In this document: in pieces, positions 52,786 through 60,639 of the stretch | How the letters are laid out: every line of letters begins with the position of its first letter | How positions within the stretch are numbered: position 1 is the first letter of the stretch | Origin: SLRI01 sp964402505 | Lineage (GTDB): Bacteria; Pseudomonadota; Alphaproteobacteria; Geminicoccales; Geminicoccaceae | Length of the DNA: 64,000 nucleotides | Reading direction: 5' to 3' | NCBI GenBank assembly: GCA_964402505.1 | Contig: CAYOCP010000006.1 | Location: 102,207 to 166,206, forward strand | The notes under the pieces: generated by a model | Told to the model about the DNA's origin: nothing | The model's input: the letters and a program-made list of their open reading frames with translations, nothing else | Databases searched by the model: none | Position numbers and translations under genes: made by a program

Positions 52786-52795
52786 GCCGCTCGCG

Positions 52796-54004
52796 ATGAT
52801 CGACCGTCCGAGATGGCCCGAGGGCCGAGGGCCCGGTGCCGTGGCGCTGGGTCTCGCCCTTCTTCTCCTGGCTTCATGCGGCGAGCCGGTCGAGCCGCCG
52901 CCCATCGCCCTCGAGCCCGCCTCGTTCGACCGGCTCGACGGCTGGACCAGCGATCGCCAGGACCTGGCCCTTCAGAGCTTCCTCCGCTCCTGCCAGCCCC
53001 TTCTCCGCCGCGATCCCGGCGCACCCTTCTTCGCCTCCGAGTCCGCCGCCGGCCTCAACGCCGACTGGCAGGCCGTCTGCCGGGAGGCCCAGGCCACGCC
53101 GCTCGAGCCGGCCGCGGCGCGCGCCTTCTTCGAGGCGCGGTTCCAGCCCTATCTCGTGGTCGGCGCCGGCTCCAGCGAAGGCCTCTTCACCGGCTATTAC
53201 GAGCCCCTGCTGCACGGCTCGGCGCGACCCAACGGCAGCGCCACCATCCCGCTCCGGGCGGCACCCGGCGATATCGTGACCGTCGATCTCGGCGCCTTCG
53301 CTCCCGACCTCGCCGGCCGCAAGGTGCGCGGCCGGGTCGCGGGCGACCGCCTCCTGCCCTATCCGAGCCGGGGCGAGATCGAGCGGGGCGCGCTCGACGG
53401 CAGGGGCCTCGAGCTGGTCTGGGTCGACGACCCGATCGAGAAGTTCTTTCTGCAGATCCAGGGCTCGGGCCTGGTCGAGCTCGACGACGGCCGCACGCTC
53501 CGCGTCGGCTATGCCGACCAGAACGGCCGCGCCTATCGCGCCATCGGCCGCGATCTGATCGAGATGGGCGAGCTCTCGAAGGAGGAGGTGTCGCTGCAGA
53601 CCATCGAGGCCTGGCTGCGCGCCCATCCCGACCGCGCGCAGGAGGTCATGGACAAGAACCCGTCCTACGTCTTCTTCCGCATCCTGGGCGAGGCGGACAC
53701 GCTCACCGGCCCCGAGGGTGCCCAGGGCGTGGCGCTGCAGCCCGGACGCTCGCTCGCCGTCGACCGCGGCTTCATCCCTTTGGGCGCCCCGCTCTGGCTC
53801 GAGACCGAGGCTCCGCACCCGCAAGGCGAGCGGCCCTTTCATCGGCTCGTGGTGGCGCAGGACACGGGCGGGGCCATCAAGGGTGCGGTGCGCGGCGACG
53901 TCTTCTTCGGGGCTGGGGACTTGGCCGCCTTCGTCGCAGGGCATATGAAGAGCCGTGGCCGCTACTGGCTGCTGCTGCCTAGGACCCTGAGGCCCACGAG
54001 CTGA
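52796..54004 (+). CDS. mltA: Membrane-bound lytic murein transglycosylase A
   Basis: 402 residues. A lipoprotein signal ends with lipobox LLASC, so the protein is anchored in the outer membrane. The MltA domain shows FTGYYEPLLHGS, VDDPIEKFFLQIQGSGLVEL and the C-terminal 3D domain with Asp residues in VAQDTGGAIKGAVRGDVFFG. It cleaves murein to 1,6-anhydro products. The start was placed at ATG 52796, just before the signal sequence. It follows the Tim44-like gene, as in other alphaproteobacteria. Confidence 0.95.
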   Translation: MIDRPRWPEGRGPGAVALGLALLLLASCGEPVEPPPIALEPASFDRLDGWTSDRQDLALQSFLRSCQPLLRRDPGAPFFASESAAGLNADWQAVCREAQATPLEPAAARAFFEARFQPYLVVGAGSSEGLFTGYYEPLLHGSARPNGSATIPLRAAPGDIVTVDLGAFAPDLAGRKVRGRVAGDRLLPYPSRGEIERGALDGRGLELVWVDDPIEKFFLQIQGSGLVELDDGRTLRVGYADQNGRAYRAIGRDLIEMGELSKEEVSLQTIEAWLRAHPDRAQEVMDKNPSYVFFRILGEADTLTGPEGAQGVALQPGRSLAVDRGFIPLGAPLWLETEAPHPQGERPFHRLVVAQDTGGAIKGAVRGDVFFGAGDLAAFVAGHMKSRGRYWLLLPRTLRPTS

Positions 54005-54046
54005 GGTGCCAGCGCCGAGGCATCGATCCGCCGCCCGAGGATTTTC

Positions 54047-54835
54047 ATGCGTCCCCCCAAGAATGCCGCCGCTTCGGACCGTCCGCGCGTCGCCCTTTTC
54101 GTGACCTGCCTCGTCGACCTTTTCCGGCCGAGCATCGGCTTCGCCGCGATCCGCCTGCTCGAGGCCGCCGGCTGCGCGGTCGAGGTGCCGGAGACCCAGA
54201 CCTGCTGCGGCCAGCCGGCCTTCAACAGCGGCGACCGGGCGACCACCGAGAGGATCGCCCGGAAGATCCTCGATGCCTTCGAGGCCTATGACTACGTGGT
54301 GGCACCCTCGGGATCCTGCGCCGGCATGCTGCGCTGCCACCTGCCCGAGCTCTTCGACACCGATCCCGTGGCGAAGGAGCGGGCGAAGGTGCTGGCCGAG
54401 CGCTGCCACGAGCTCATCAGCTTTCTGGTCGACATCCGTGGCTTCGACCAGGTGCCGAGCGACTTCGCCGGCACGGTCACCTATCACGACAGCTGCTCGG
54501 GCCTCCGCGAGCTCGGCATCAAGGCGCAGCCGCGCCGGCTCCTGCTCGGCCTCGCCGGCGTCGATCTGGTGGAGATGCAGGAGCCCGAGGTCTGCTGCGG
54601 CTTCGGCGGCACGTTCTGCGTCAAGTTCGCCGAGGTCTCGACCCGCATGGTCGCCGACAAGGCCGCCGACATCCAGGGCTCCGGCGCCGACACGCTGGCC
54701 GCCGGCGATCTCGGCTGCCTCATGAACATGGCCGGCCGCCTGCAGCGCGAGGGCAGCAAGGTGCGGGCCTTCCACATCGCCGAGATCCTCGCCGGCACCG
54801 GCACGGAGCCCGGCATCGGCGAGCGGCGGCGCTGA
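54047..54835 (+). CDS. lutA: L-lactate utilisation protein LutA (Fe-S/CCG domain)
   Basis: 262 residues with two cysteine-rich CCG motifs, PETQTCCGQPAFNSGD near residue 50 and EPEVCCGFGGTFCVKF near residue 185, plus the conserved VAPSGSCAGMLR and YHDSCSGLRELGI. This is the LutA/YkgE subunit that with LutB and LutC oxidises L-lactate to pyruvate. ATG 54047 follows GAGGATTTTC. The stop shares a base with lutB (TGATG). Confidence 0.93.
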   Translation: MRPPKNAAASDRPRVALFVTCLVDLFRPSIGFAAIRLLEAAGCAVEVPETQTCCGQPAFNSGDRATTERIARKILDAFEAYDYVVAPSGSCAGMLRCHLPELFDTDPVAKERAKVLAERCHELISFLVDIRGFDQVPSDFAGTVTYHDSCSGLRELGIKAQPRRLLLGLAGVDLVEMQEPEVCCGFGGTFCVKFAEVSTRMVADKAADIQGSGADTLAAGDLGCLMNMAGRLQREGSKVRAFHIAEILAGTGTEPGIGERRR

Positions 54836-56244
54836 TGGAGCCGACCTCGCTCGATTTTGAGGCCAAGGCGCACGAGGCGCTCGGCAACCTGGCGCTCCAG
54901 GCGGCGCTCGGCAGCATCAAGACCGGCTGGCAGGCGGGCCGTGCCCGGGCGGCGGCGGCGCTGCCCGAGTTCGAGGCGCTGCGCGACCGCGGCCGCGCCA
55001 TCAAGAACCACACGCTCCAGCATCTCGACCTCTACCTCGAGATGTTCGAGGCGAACCTCACCGCCGCCGGCGGCCGGCTCCATCTCGCCCGCGACGCCGC
55101 CGAGGCGCGCGCCATCGTGCTCGATCTCTGCCGCACCACCGAGGCACGGGCGGTGACCAAGAGCAAGAGCATGGTGGCCGAGGAGATCGGCATCAACGAG
55201 CATCTCGAGGCCAACGGCATCGAGCGGATCGAGACCGACCTCGGCGAGTACATCATCCAGCTCCGGAAGGAGCCGCCGAGCCACCTCGTCGGTCCCGCCG
55301 CGCACCTGACCAAGGACCAGGTCTCGGATCTCTTCGCCGCGCATCACGGCGGGCCGCGCATCGAGGATCCGACCGCTCTCGTCGCCGAGGCGCGCCGCGT
55401 GCTGCGCGAGCAGTATTTCAAGGCCGATATCGGCATCACCGGCGCCAATTTCCTCGTCGCCGAGACCGGCTCGATCGTCACCGTCACGAACGAGGGCAAT
55501 GCCGAGCTGACCCAGGGCCTGCCGCGCACGCATCTCGTCATCGCCAGCCTCGAGAAGCTGGTGCCGACCATGGACGACGCCTTCACGCTCCTGCGCCTGC
55601 TCGCCCGCTCGGCGACGGGCCAGGAGTTCTCCTCCTACACCACGCTCATCACCGGCCCCAAGCGGCCGGCCGACCTCGACGGGCCGGACCGGCTGCACGT
55701 GGTCCTGGTCGACAACGGCCGGACCCGGATGCTCGGCACGGAGCTGCAGGAGATGCTCCGCTGCATCCGCTGCGGCGCCTGCATGAACCACTGCCCGGTC
55801 TATCTCTCGGTCGGCGGCCACGCCTATGGCTGGGTCTATGTGGGGCCCATGGGCTCGGTCCTGACCCCGCAATTCGCCGGCATCGAGAAGACCCACACCC
55901 TGCCCAACGCCTCGACCTTCTGCGGCCGCTGCGAGGAGGTGTGCCCGGTCCGCATCCCGCTGCCGAAGCTGATGCGGCACTGGCGCGAGGTCCAGTTCGA
56001 GAAGGGCCTGACGCCGCCCACGGCCCGCTACGGGCTCGGGCTCTGGGCTTTCATGGCCGAGCGGCCGACGCTCTACCGGGCGGTGACCCGGACGGCCGCC
56101 GCCGTGCTCGGCCTGCTCGGCCGCCGCAGCGGCCGCTTCCGCCGGCTGCCGCTCGCCGGCGGCTGGACCGAGGGCCGCGATCTTCCGGCACCCGAGGGCA
56201 CGACCTTCATGGCGGCCTACACCAGGCGGAAAGGCCGGTCATGA
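54835..56244 (+). CDS. lutB: L-lactate utilisation iron-sulfur protein LutB
   Basis: 469 residues. The LUD domain occupies the first 300 residues (TEARAVTKSKSMVAEEIGI, then IGITGANFLVAETGSIVTVT), followed by two 4Fe-4S motifs, CIRCGACMNHCPVYLSVGG and CGRCEEVCPVRIPLPKLMR. It is the electron-transfer subunit of the LutABC lactate-oxidising complex. It is coupled to both lutA and lutC by overlapping codons. Confidence 0.95.
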   Translation: MEPTSLDFEAKAHEALGNLALQAALGSIKTGWQAGRARAAAALPEFEALRDRGRAIKNHTLQHLDLYLEMFEANLTAAGGRLHLARDAAEARAIVLDLCRTTEARAVTKSKSMVAEEIGINEHLEANGIERIETDLGEYIIQLRKEPPSHLVGPAAHLTKDQVSDLFAAHHGGPRIEDPTALVAEARRVLREQYFKADIGITGANFLVAETGSIVTVTNEGNAELTQGLPRTHLVIASLEKLVPTMDDAFTLLRLLARSATGQEFSSYTTLITGPKRPADLDGPDRLHVVLVDNGRTRMLGTELQEMLRCIRCGACMNHCPVYLSVGGHAYGWVYVGPMGSVLTPQFAGIEKTHTLPNASTFCGRCEEVCPVRIPLPKLMRHWREVQFEKGLTPPTARYGLGLWAFMAERPTLYRAVTRTAAAVLGLLGRRSGRFRRLPLAGGWTEGRDLPAPEGTTFMAAYTRRKGRS

Positions 56245-56939
56245 GCGATGCCAGGGACGCGGTCCTGGCCCGGATCCGGGACGCCATCGGCCGCACGCCC
56301 GAGGAGGACCAGCGCGCCCGAAAGCGTGTCGCCGCCTGGCCCGGCGAGGCTGCGCCCGGACGCATTCCGGCGCGCGGCCAGCTCGCCCCCGAGGCGCGCA
56401 TCGAGCTCTTCATCGACTATGCCAGGCGGGTCCAGACCGAGGTCGAGCGGGTCTCGGGGCCGCGGGCGATCCCGGCCGCGGTCGGCCGCTACCTGCGCCA
56501 GCACAACCTGCCGCAGAAGCTCGCCATGGCACCCGATCCCGCCCTCGACGAGGCGGAATGGGCGAGCCAGCCGCTCCTGCGCATCGGCCGCGGCACCGCC
56601 AGCGACGACGATGCGGTGGGGCTGACCCTGGCGACGGCCGGCATCGCCGAGACCGGCACCGTGCTCCTCGCCTCGTCGGCCGACCGCCCGAGCCTTCTGG
56701 CCTTCCTGCCCGAGACCTGCATCATCGTCCTGCCGACCGACCGCATCGTCGGCTCCTACGAGCAGGCCCTGGCCCTCCATCGAGAGGACGCGGACGGCCT
56801 GCCGCGGTCGCTCAACTTCATCACCGGTCCGTCGCGCACCGGCGACATCGCCCAGAAGCTCGAGCTCGGCGCCCACGGGCCGAGGCGGCTCCTCGTCGTC
56901 TTGGTCGACCCGGAGAGCACGGCCGGCCCCCGCCCGTGA
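56241..56939 (+). CDS. lutC: L-lactate utilisation protein LutC
   Basis: 232 residues with the LUD domain: LTLATAGIAETGTVLLASSA and INFITGPSRTGDIAQKLELG-like sequence (LNFITGPSRTGDIAQKLELG), ending in the usual HGPRRLLVVLVD. It completes LutABC. ATG 56241 overlaps the lutB stop (ATGA). No lactate permease or lut regulator is found beside the operon. Confidence 0.94.
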   Translation: MSDARDAVLARIRDAIGRTPEEDQRARKRVAAWPGEAAPGRIPARGQLAPEARIELFIDYARRVQTEVERVSGPRAIPAAVGRYLRQHNLPQKLAMAPDPALDEAEWASQPLLRIGRGTASDDDAVGLTLATAGIAETGTVLLASSADRPSLLAFLPETCIIVLPTDRIVGSYEQALALHREDADGLPRSLNFITGPSRTGDIAQKLELGAHGPRRLLVVLVDPESTAGPRP

Positions 56940-56949
56940 GCATCCTTCG

Positions 56950-57480
56950 GTGAGCGGCCGTCGGGGCCGCCAGCCGACGGACGACGAGCTCGCCCTCTGG
57001 CAACAGGTGACCCGCGACATCCGGCCCATCGGGGCGAACGGCCGGGCGACATCTCCGGCCGCAGCGGCGAACGGCGCGCAACCCGGCCCGCCCGGCAAGC
57101 CGGCCCCGCCGAAGCCGCCGACCCTCTCGCCACCGCCCCGGCCGCGGCCCGCCATGCAGGGCATCGACCGCCGCACCCTGCAGCGGCTCGGCCGCGGCCA
57201 GATCGCCATCGATGCCAGGCTCGACCTGCACGGCATGACCCAGGCCGAGGCGCACCGCCACCTCACCCTCTTCCTCGCCCACCACCAGCGCCGGGGGGCC
57301 CGCTGCCTGCTCGTCATCACCGGCATCGGCGAGCGCAATACGGGCGGCATCCTGCGCGCCATGACCCCCCGCTGGCTGGCCGAGCCGCCCAATGCCCAGC
57401 GCGTCATAGCCCACGCCCCGGCCCGGCGCCGCCACGGCGGCGAGGGCGCCCTCTACGTCCTCCTGCGCCGAGCCCGCTAG
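56950..57480 (+). CDS. Smr/MutS2-like domain protein
   Basis: 176 residues. After a disordered Pro/Ala-rich N-terminus comes a single Smr domain with DLHGMTQAEAHRHLTLFL, the CLLVITGIGERNTGGILRAM loop and a final ALYVLLRRAR strand. Smr domains nick or cleave nucleic acids. The GTG start at 56950 is uncertain. In related genomes this gene directly follows mltA; here lutABC lies in between. Confidence 0.88.
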   Translation: MSGRRGRQPTDDELALWQQVTRDIRPIGANGRATSPAAAANGAQPGPPGKPAPPKPPTLSPPPRPRPAMQGIDRRTLQRLGRGQIAIDARLDLHGMTQAEAHRHLTLFLAHHQRRGARCLLVITGIGERNTGGILRAMTPRWLAEPPNAQRVIAHAPARRRHGGEGALYVLLRRAR

Positions 57481-57551
57481 CCGCTTGCCGCGACGCCGGA
57501 CGCTTTCCATACTGGCGGTAGCCGAACCCCGAGCAAAAAGGAAAACAACCG

Positions 57552-58580
57552 GTGCGCCTCCCTCCCCTCGGCCCACGCCTCGGTCGGCGCCGCCTGCTCG
57601 GCGGCCTTTTCGCCGGCGCCGCCTTCGTCGGCATCGCTCCCACAGCCCGCGGCCAGGCCCGCCGGGTCATCGTCCAGTACGACTGGCTGATGAGCAACGG
57701 CCAGATCGGCGATGTCGTGGCCCAGGCGAACGGCTACTTCGCCGATGCCGGGCTCGAGGTGGAGCTGATGCCCGGCGGCCCCAATTCCACGACGGTGCCA
57801 CCGGTGATCGCCGGCCAGGCGCTGCTCGGCCAATTCTCCGACAGTGGCCAGGGCATGCTGGCGCGCTCGGCCGGCGCTCCCATCAAGATGATCGCCGCCG
57901 GCTTCCGCCAGTCGCCTTTCGCCTATTTCTCGCTGCCCGCCAGGCCCATACGCAGCGTCGAGGACATGCGCGGCAAGCGCATCGGCACGCAGCCGACCGC
58001 GCGCTTCGTCCTCGATGCCCTGCTCGCCAAAGCCGGGATCGATCCCTCCGAGCTCGAGATCGTCCAGGTCGGCTGGGACATGGGACCACTGGCCAACGGT
58101 CAGGTCGACGCCATCACCGCCTGGGTCACCAACACCAACGCCCTCTCCGTGCTGGGCGACGACCGCATCGCGCTCATGCAGTGGGATGCCGGCCTGCCGA
58201 GCTACGCCAATGTCTACTTCACCTCGGAGGAGGCGCTGGCCGAGGACGCCGACACCCTCGCCGCCTTCATCGGTGCGGTCGCCCAGGGCTGGGGCTGGAT
58301 GTACGAGAACCGTGCCGCCTCGGTGGATCTCCTGGTCGATGCCTACGACCAGCTCGACCGCGAGGTCGAGCAGGCGACGGTCGATACCATCGTCGCCCTC
58401 TCCTTCGACGCCGCGACCAAGGAGCACGGCTGGGGCACCTTCGACCCCGAGGTGATCGCCGAGCAGATCGAGCTCTACGACAGGATCGGCCAGTTCGAGG
58501 GCGAGGTGCCGACCGTCGAGGGCTTCACGACGATGGCCATACTGGACGCCACCGAAGCCCTACGGCCGAAGCTTGGCTGA
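57552..58580 (+). CDS. ABC transporter substrate-binding protein (NMT1/THI5-like)
   Basis: 342 residues. The leader GRRRLLGGLFAGAAFVGI has several arginines before a hydrophobic core and may use the Tat pathway. The mature part starts VIVQYDWLMSNGQIGDVVAQ and GYFADAGLEVELMPGG, typical of NMT1/THI5-type binding proteins for pyrimidine precursors of thiamine, nitrate or sulfonates. GTG 57552 has no strong ribosome site. It is the first gene of an importer whose permease is interrupted. The ligand is inferred only at family level. Confidence 0.85.
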   Translation: MRLPPLGPRLGRRRLLGGLFAGAAFVGIAPTARGQARRVIVQYDWLMSNGQIGDVVAQANGYFADAGLEVELMPGGPNSTTVPPVIAGQALLGQFSDSGQGMLARSAGAPIKMIAAGFRQSPFAYFSLPARPIRSVEDMRGKRIGTQPTARFVLDALLAKAGIDPSELEIVQVGWDMGPLANGQVDAITAWVTNTNALSVLGDDRIALMQWDAGLPSYANVYFTSEEALAEDADTLAAFIGAVAQGWGWMYENRAASVDLLVDAYDQLDREVEQATVDTIVALSFDAATKEHGWGTFDPEVIAEQIELYDRIGQFEGEVPTVEGFTTMAILDATEALRPKLG

Positions 58581-59355
58581 GCCGGAACGAGCGGTCAGCC
58601 TGAGCGGCGTCGGGGTCGTCTTCGAGCGCGACGGCCAGCGCTTCGAGGCCCTGGGGGCGGTCTCGCTCGAGCTGGCCGCCGGGAGCTTCATGTGCCTGAT
58701 CGGTCCTTCCGGCTGCGGCAAGTCCACCCTGCTCCGCGTTCTCGCGGATCTCGTGCCCGGCTCCGGCGGCGAGGCCCGCGTCCTCGGCCAAAGGCCGGCC
58801 GAGGCACGGGCTGCGCGGCGGCTCGGCTTCTGCTTTCAGGACGCGACCCTGCTGCCCTGGCGGACGGTTCTCGCCAATGTCCGCCTCGCCCTCGAGGTCG
58901 GCCGGCCGGCGGCCGCCCCGCCACCCAGGCGAAGCCCCGAGGAGCTTTTGGAACTCGTCGGCCTCGGCGGCCGGCTCGATGCGCTGCCGGGCGAGCTCTC
59001 GGGCGGGATGCGCCAGCGCGTCGCGATCGCCCGCGCCCTCGTCGGCGACCCGGACCTCCTCCTCATGGACGAGCCCTTCGGCGCCCCCGACGAGCTGACC
59101 CGCGACCGGCTGAACGACGAGCTGCTGCGGATCTGGCGGGAGACCGGCACGACCATCGTCTTCGTCACCCACAGCCTCGGCGAGGCCGTTTATCTCGGCC
59201 AGGAGGTCGTGGTCATGGCCGCCGGTCCCGGCCGCATCCATGGCCGGCTGGATCTCCGCCCCGCCAAGGCGGATGGCGGACTCGGCCGCGACAGCGCCGC
59301 CTTCGCCGCGCTCACGGGCGAGTTGCGCGGCCTTCTGGCGGCGGCCGGCGCATGA
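58573..59355 (+). CDS. ABC transporter ATP-binding protein (SsuB/TauB/ThiZ type)
   Basis: 260 residues with Walker A LIGPSGCGKSTLLRVLADLV, Q-loop FCFQDATLLPWRTV, signature LSGGMRQRVAIARALVGDP, Walker B LLLMDEPFGAPDELTRD and switch FVTHSLGEAVYLG. All nucleotide-site residues are intact. The D-loop has Pro where Leu is usual. The start is TTG 58573, overlapping the stop of the binding-protein gene. It overlaps the permease start (ATGA). Confidence 0.92.
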   Translation: MAEPERAVSLSGVGVVFERDGQRFEALGAVSLELAAGSFMCLIGPSGCGKSTLLRVLADLVPGSGGEARVLGQRPAEARAARRLGFCFQDATLLPWRTVLANVRLALEVGRPAAAPPPRRSPEELLELVGLGGRLDALPGELSGGMRQRVAIARALVGDPDLLLMDEPFGAPDELTRDRLNDELLRIWRETGTTIVFVTHSLGEAVYLGQEVVVMAAGPGRIHGRLDLRPAKADGGLGRDSAAFAALTGELRGLLAAAGA

Positions 59356-60107
59356 CCGGATCCAGAAACGCAAGCGCGAGCTGGCTCCTGCCGGTTCTGG
59401 GCTTCGCTTCCATCCTCGTCCTCTGGCACGCCGTAGTGGTGCTGCTGCAGGTGCCGGAATTCGTGGCGCCGACGCCGCTCGCCGCGCTTCGCACCCTGGT
59501 CGAGCGCTGGCCGCTCCTGCTCCGGAACTTCTGGCCGACGGCGGTCGAAGCACTTCTCGGCTTCCTCCTCGGCAACACGCTGGCCGTCCTGACCGCCATC
59601 GTCTTCGTCCACAGCCGGCTGGTCGAGCGCGCCTACTTTCCCGTCGCCGTCTTCTTCAACACCATACCGGTTCTGGCCCTGGCGCCCATTCTGGTCCTGA
59701 TCTTCGGCCTCGGCATGCTGCCGAAGATCGTCATCGCCGCCGTGATCTGCTTCTTTCCGACGCTGGTGAACATGATCCGCGGCCTCGAGGCCGCGGGCAA
59801 GCCGGAGCTCGAGCTGATGCGGGTCCTCAATGCCAGCCGCCTCGAGGTCTTCTGGCGGCTGCGCGTGCCACGCTCCCTGCCCTTCCTCTTCGCCGCCCTG
59901 CGCATCGCCTCGACCACCTGCGTGGTCGGCGCCATCGTCGGCGAGTGGATCGGCGCCAATGACGGCCTCGGCGCCCTCATCATCTAGGCGACCTTCAACT
60001 ACCAATCGCCCCTGCTCTACGCCACGCTCTTCGTCTCGTCCGGCCTGGCCCTCCTCTTCTTCGGTGCCATCGTCCTGATCGAGAAGCGCGTGCTGCGCTG
60101 GAGCTGA
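59352..60107 (+). pseudogene. ABC transporter permease interrupted by an in-frame TAG
   Basis: The frame codes 211 residues of an SsuC/TauC-type permease: helices near LPVLGFASILVLWHAVVVLL and AVFFNTIPVLALAPILVLIF, and the EAA-like loop MRVLNASRLEVFWRLRVPRS. It then meets TAG at 59985-59987. After it the same frame continues for 39 codons with the expected C-terminus (ATFNYQSPLLYATLFVSSG, then LLFFGAIVLIEKRVLRW) to TGA at 60105-60107. Intact relatives often have Gln at the interrupted position, so a single C-to-T change from CAG is the simplest cause. The last helix would be lost unless TAG is read through. Confidence 0.85.
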
Positions 60108-60132
60108 AGATCCCCTGTCCCGGGAGAACCCC

Positions 60133-60564
60133 ATGCTGGGCCGAACCGAAAAGATCAGCGATGTCTGCCTGATCTGCGCCGATCTCGAGCGATCCATCGC
60201 CTTCTACCGCGACCGGCTCGGCTTCCGGCTGCGCCGCAAGGCCGAGGGCTTCGCCGACTTCGCCAGCGAGGGCGTCACCCTGGCCTTGTGGGACGCCAGC
60301 CACATCGAGGCCCATGTCGGCATCGCCGGCCCGCCCGCCGCCCGCCTCGGACACAAGGTCATGGTGGCGGTCGAGGCGAGCGATGCCGCCCGCGTCGACG
60401 CGCTCCACGCCGAGCTGGTCGCCGCCGGCGTCACCCCTCACGGCCCGCCCCGGGCCTACCCCTGGAACGCCTATGCCTGCTACTTCGCCGATCCCGACGG
60501 CAATCTCTGGGAGATCTACGCCTGGATAGGCGATCCGGACGGCTACCATCAGACCTTCACCTGA
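60133..60564 (+). CDS. VOC (glyoxalase/bleomycin resistance) family protein
   Basis: 143 residues forming one VOC domain: KISDVCLICADLERSIAFYR and DRLGFRLRRKAEG at the N-terminus and ACYFADPDGNLWEIYAWIG at the end, where the Glu of NLWEIY is a usual metal ligand. The reaction is unknown; members include lyases, dioxygenases and binding proteins. It follows the interrupted permease by 25 bases and may be transcribed with it. Confidence 0.87.
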   Translation: MLGRTEKISDVCLICADLERSIAFYRDRLGFRLRRKAEGFADFASEGVTLALWDASHIEAHVGIAGPPAARLGHKVMVAVEASDAARVDALHAELVAAGVTPHGPPRAYPWNAYACYFADPDGNLWEIYAWIGDPDGYHQTFT

Positions 60565-60639
60565 TTCGAGCCGGCTAGGAGCCGCCGCGCCGATCCTGTA
60601 GGCTCCTCTGCAGGAATCGCATCGACGAGGGATCGGCAC

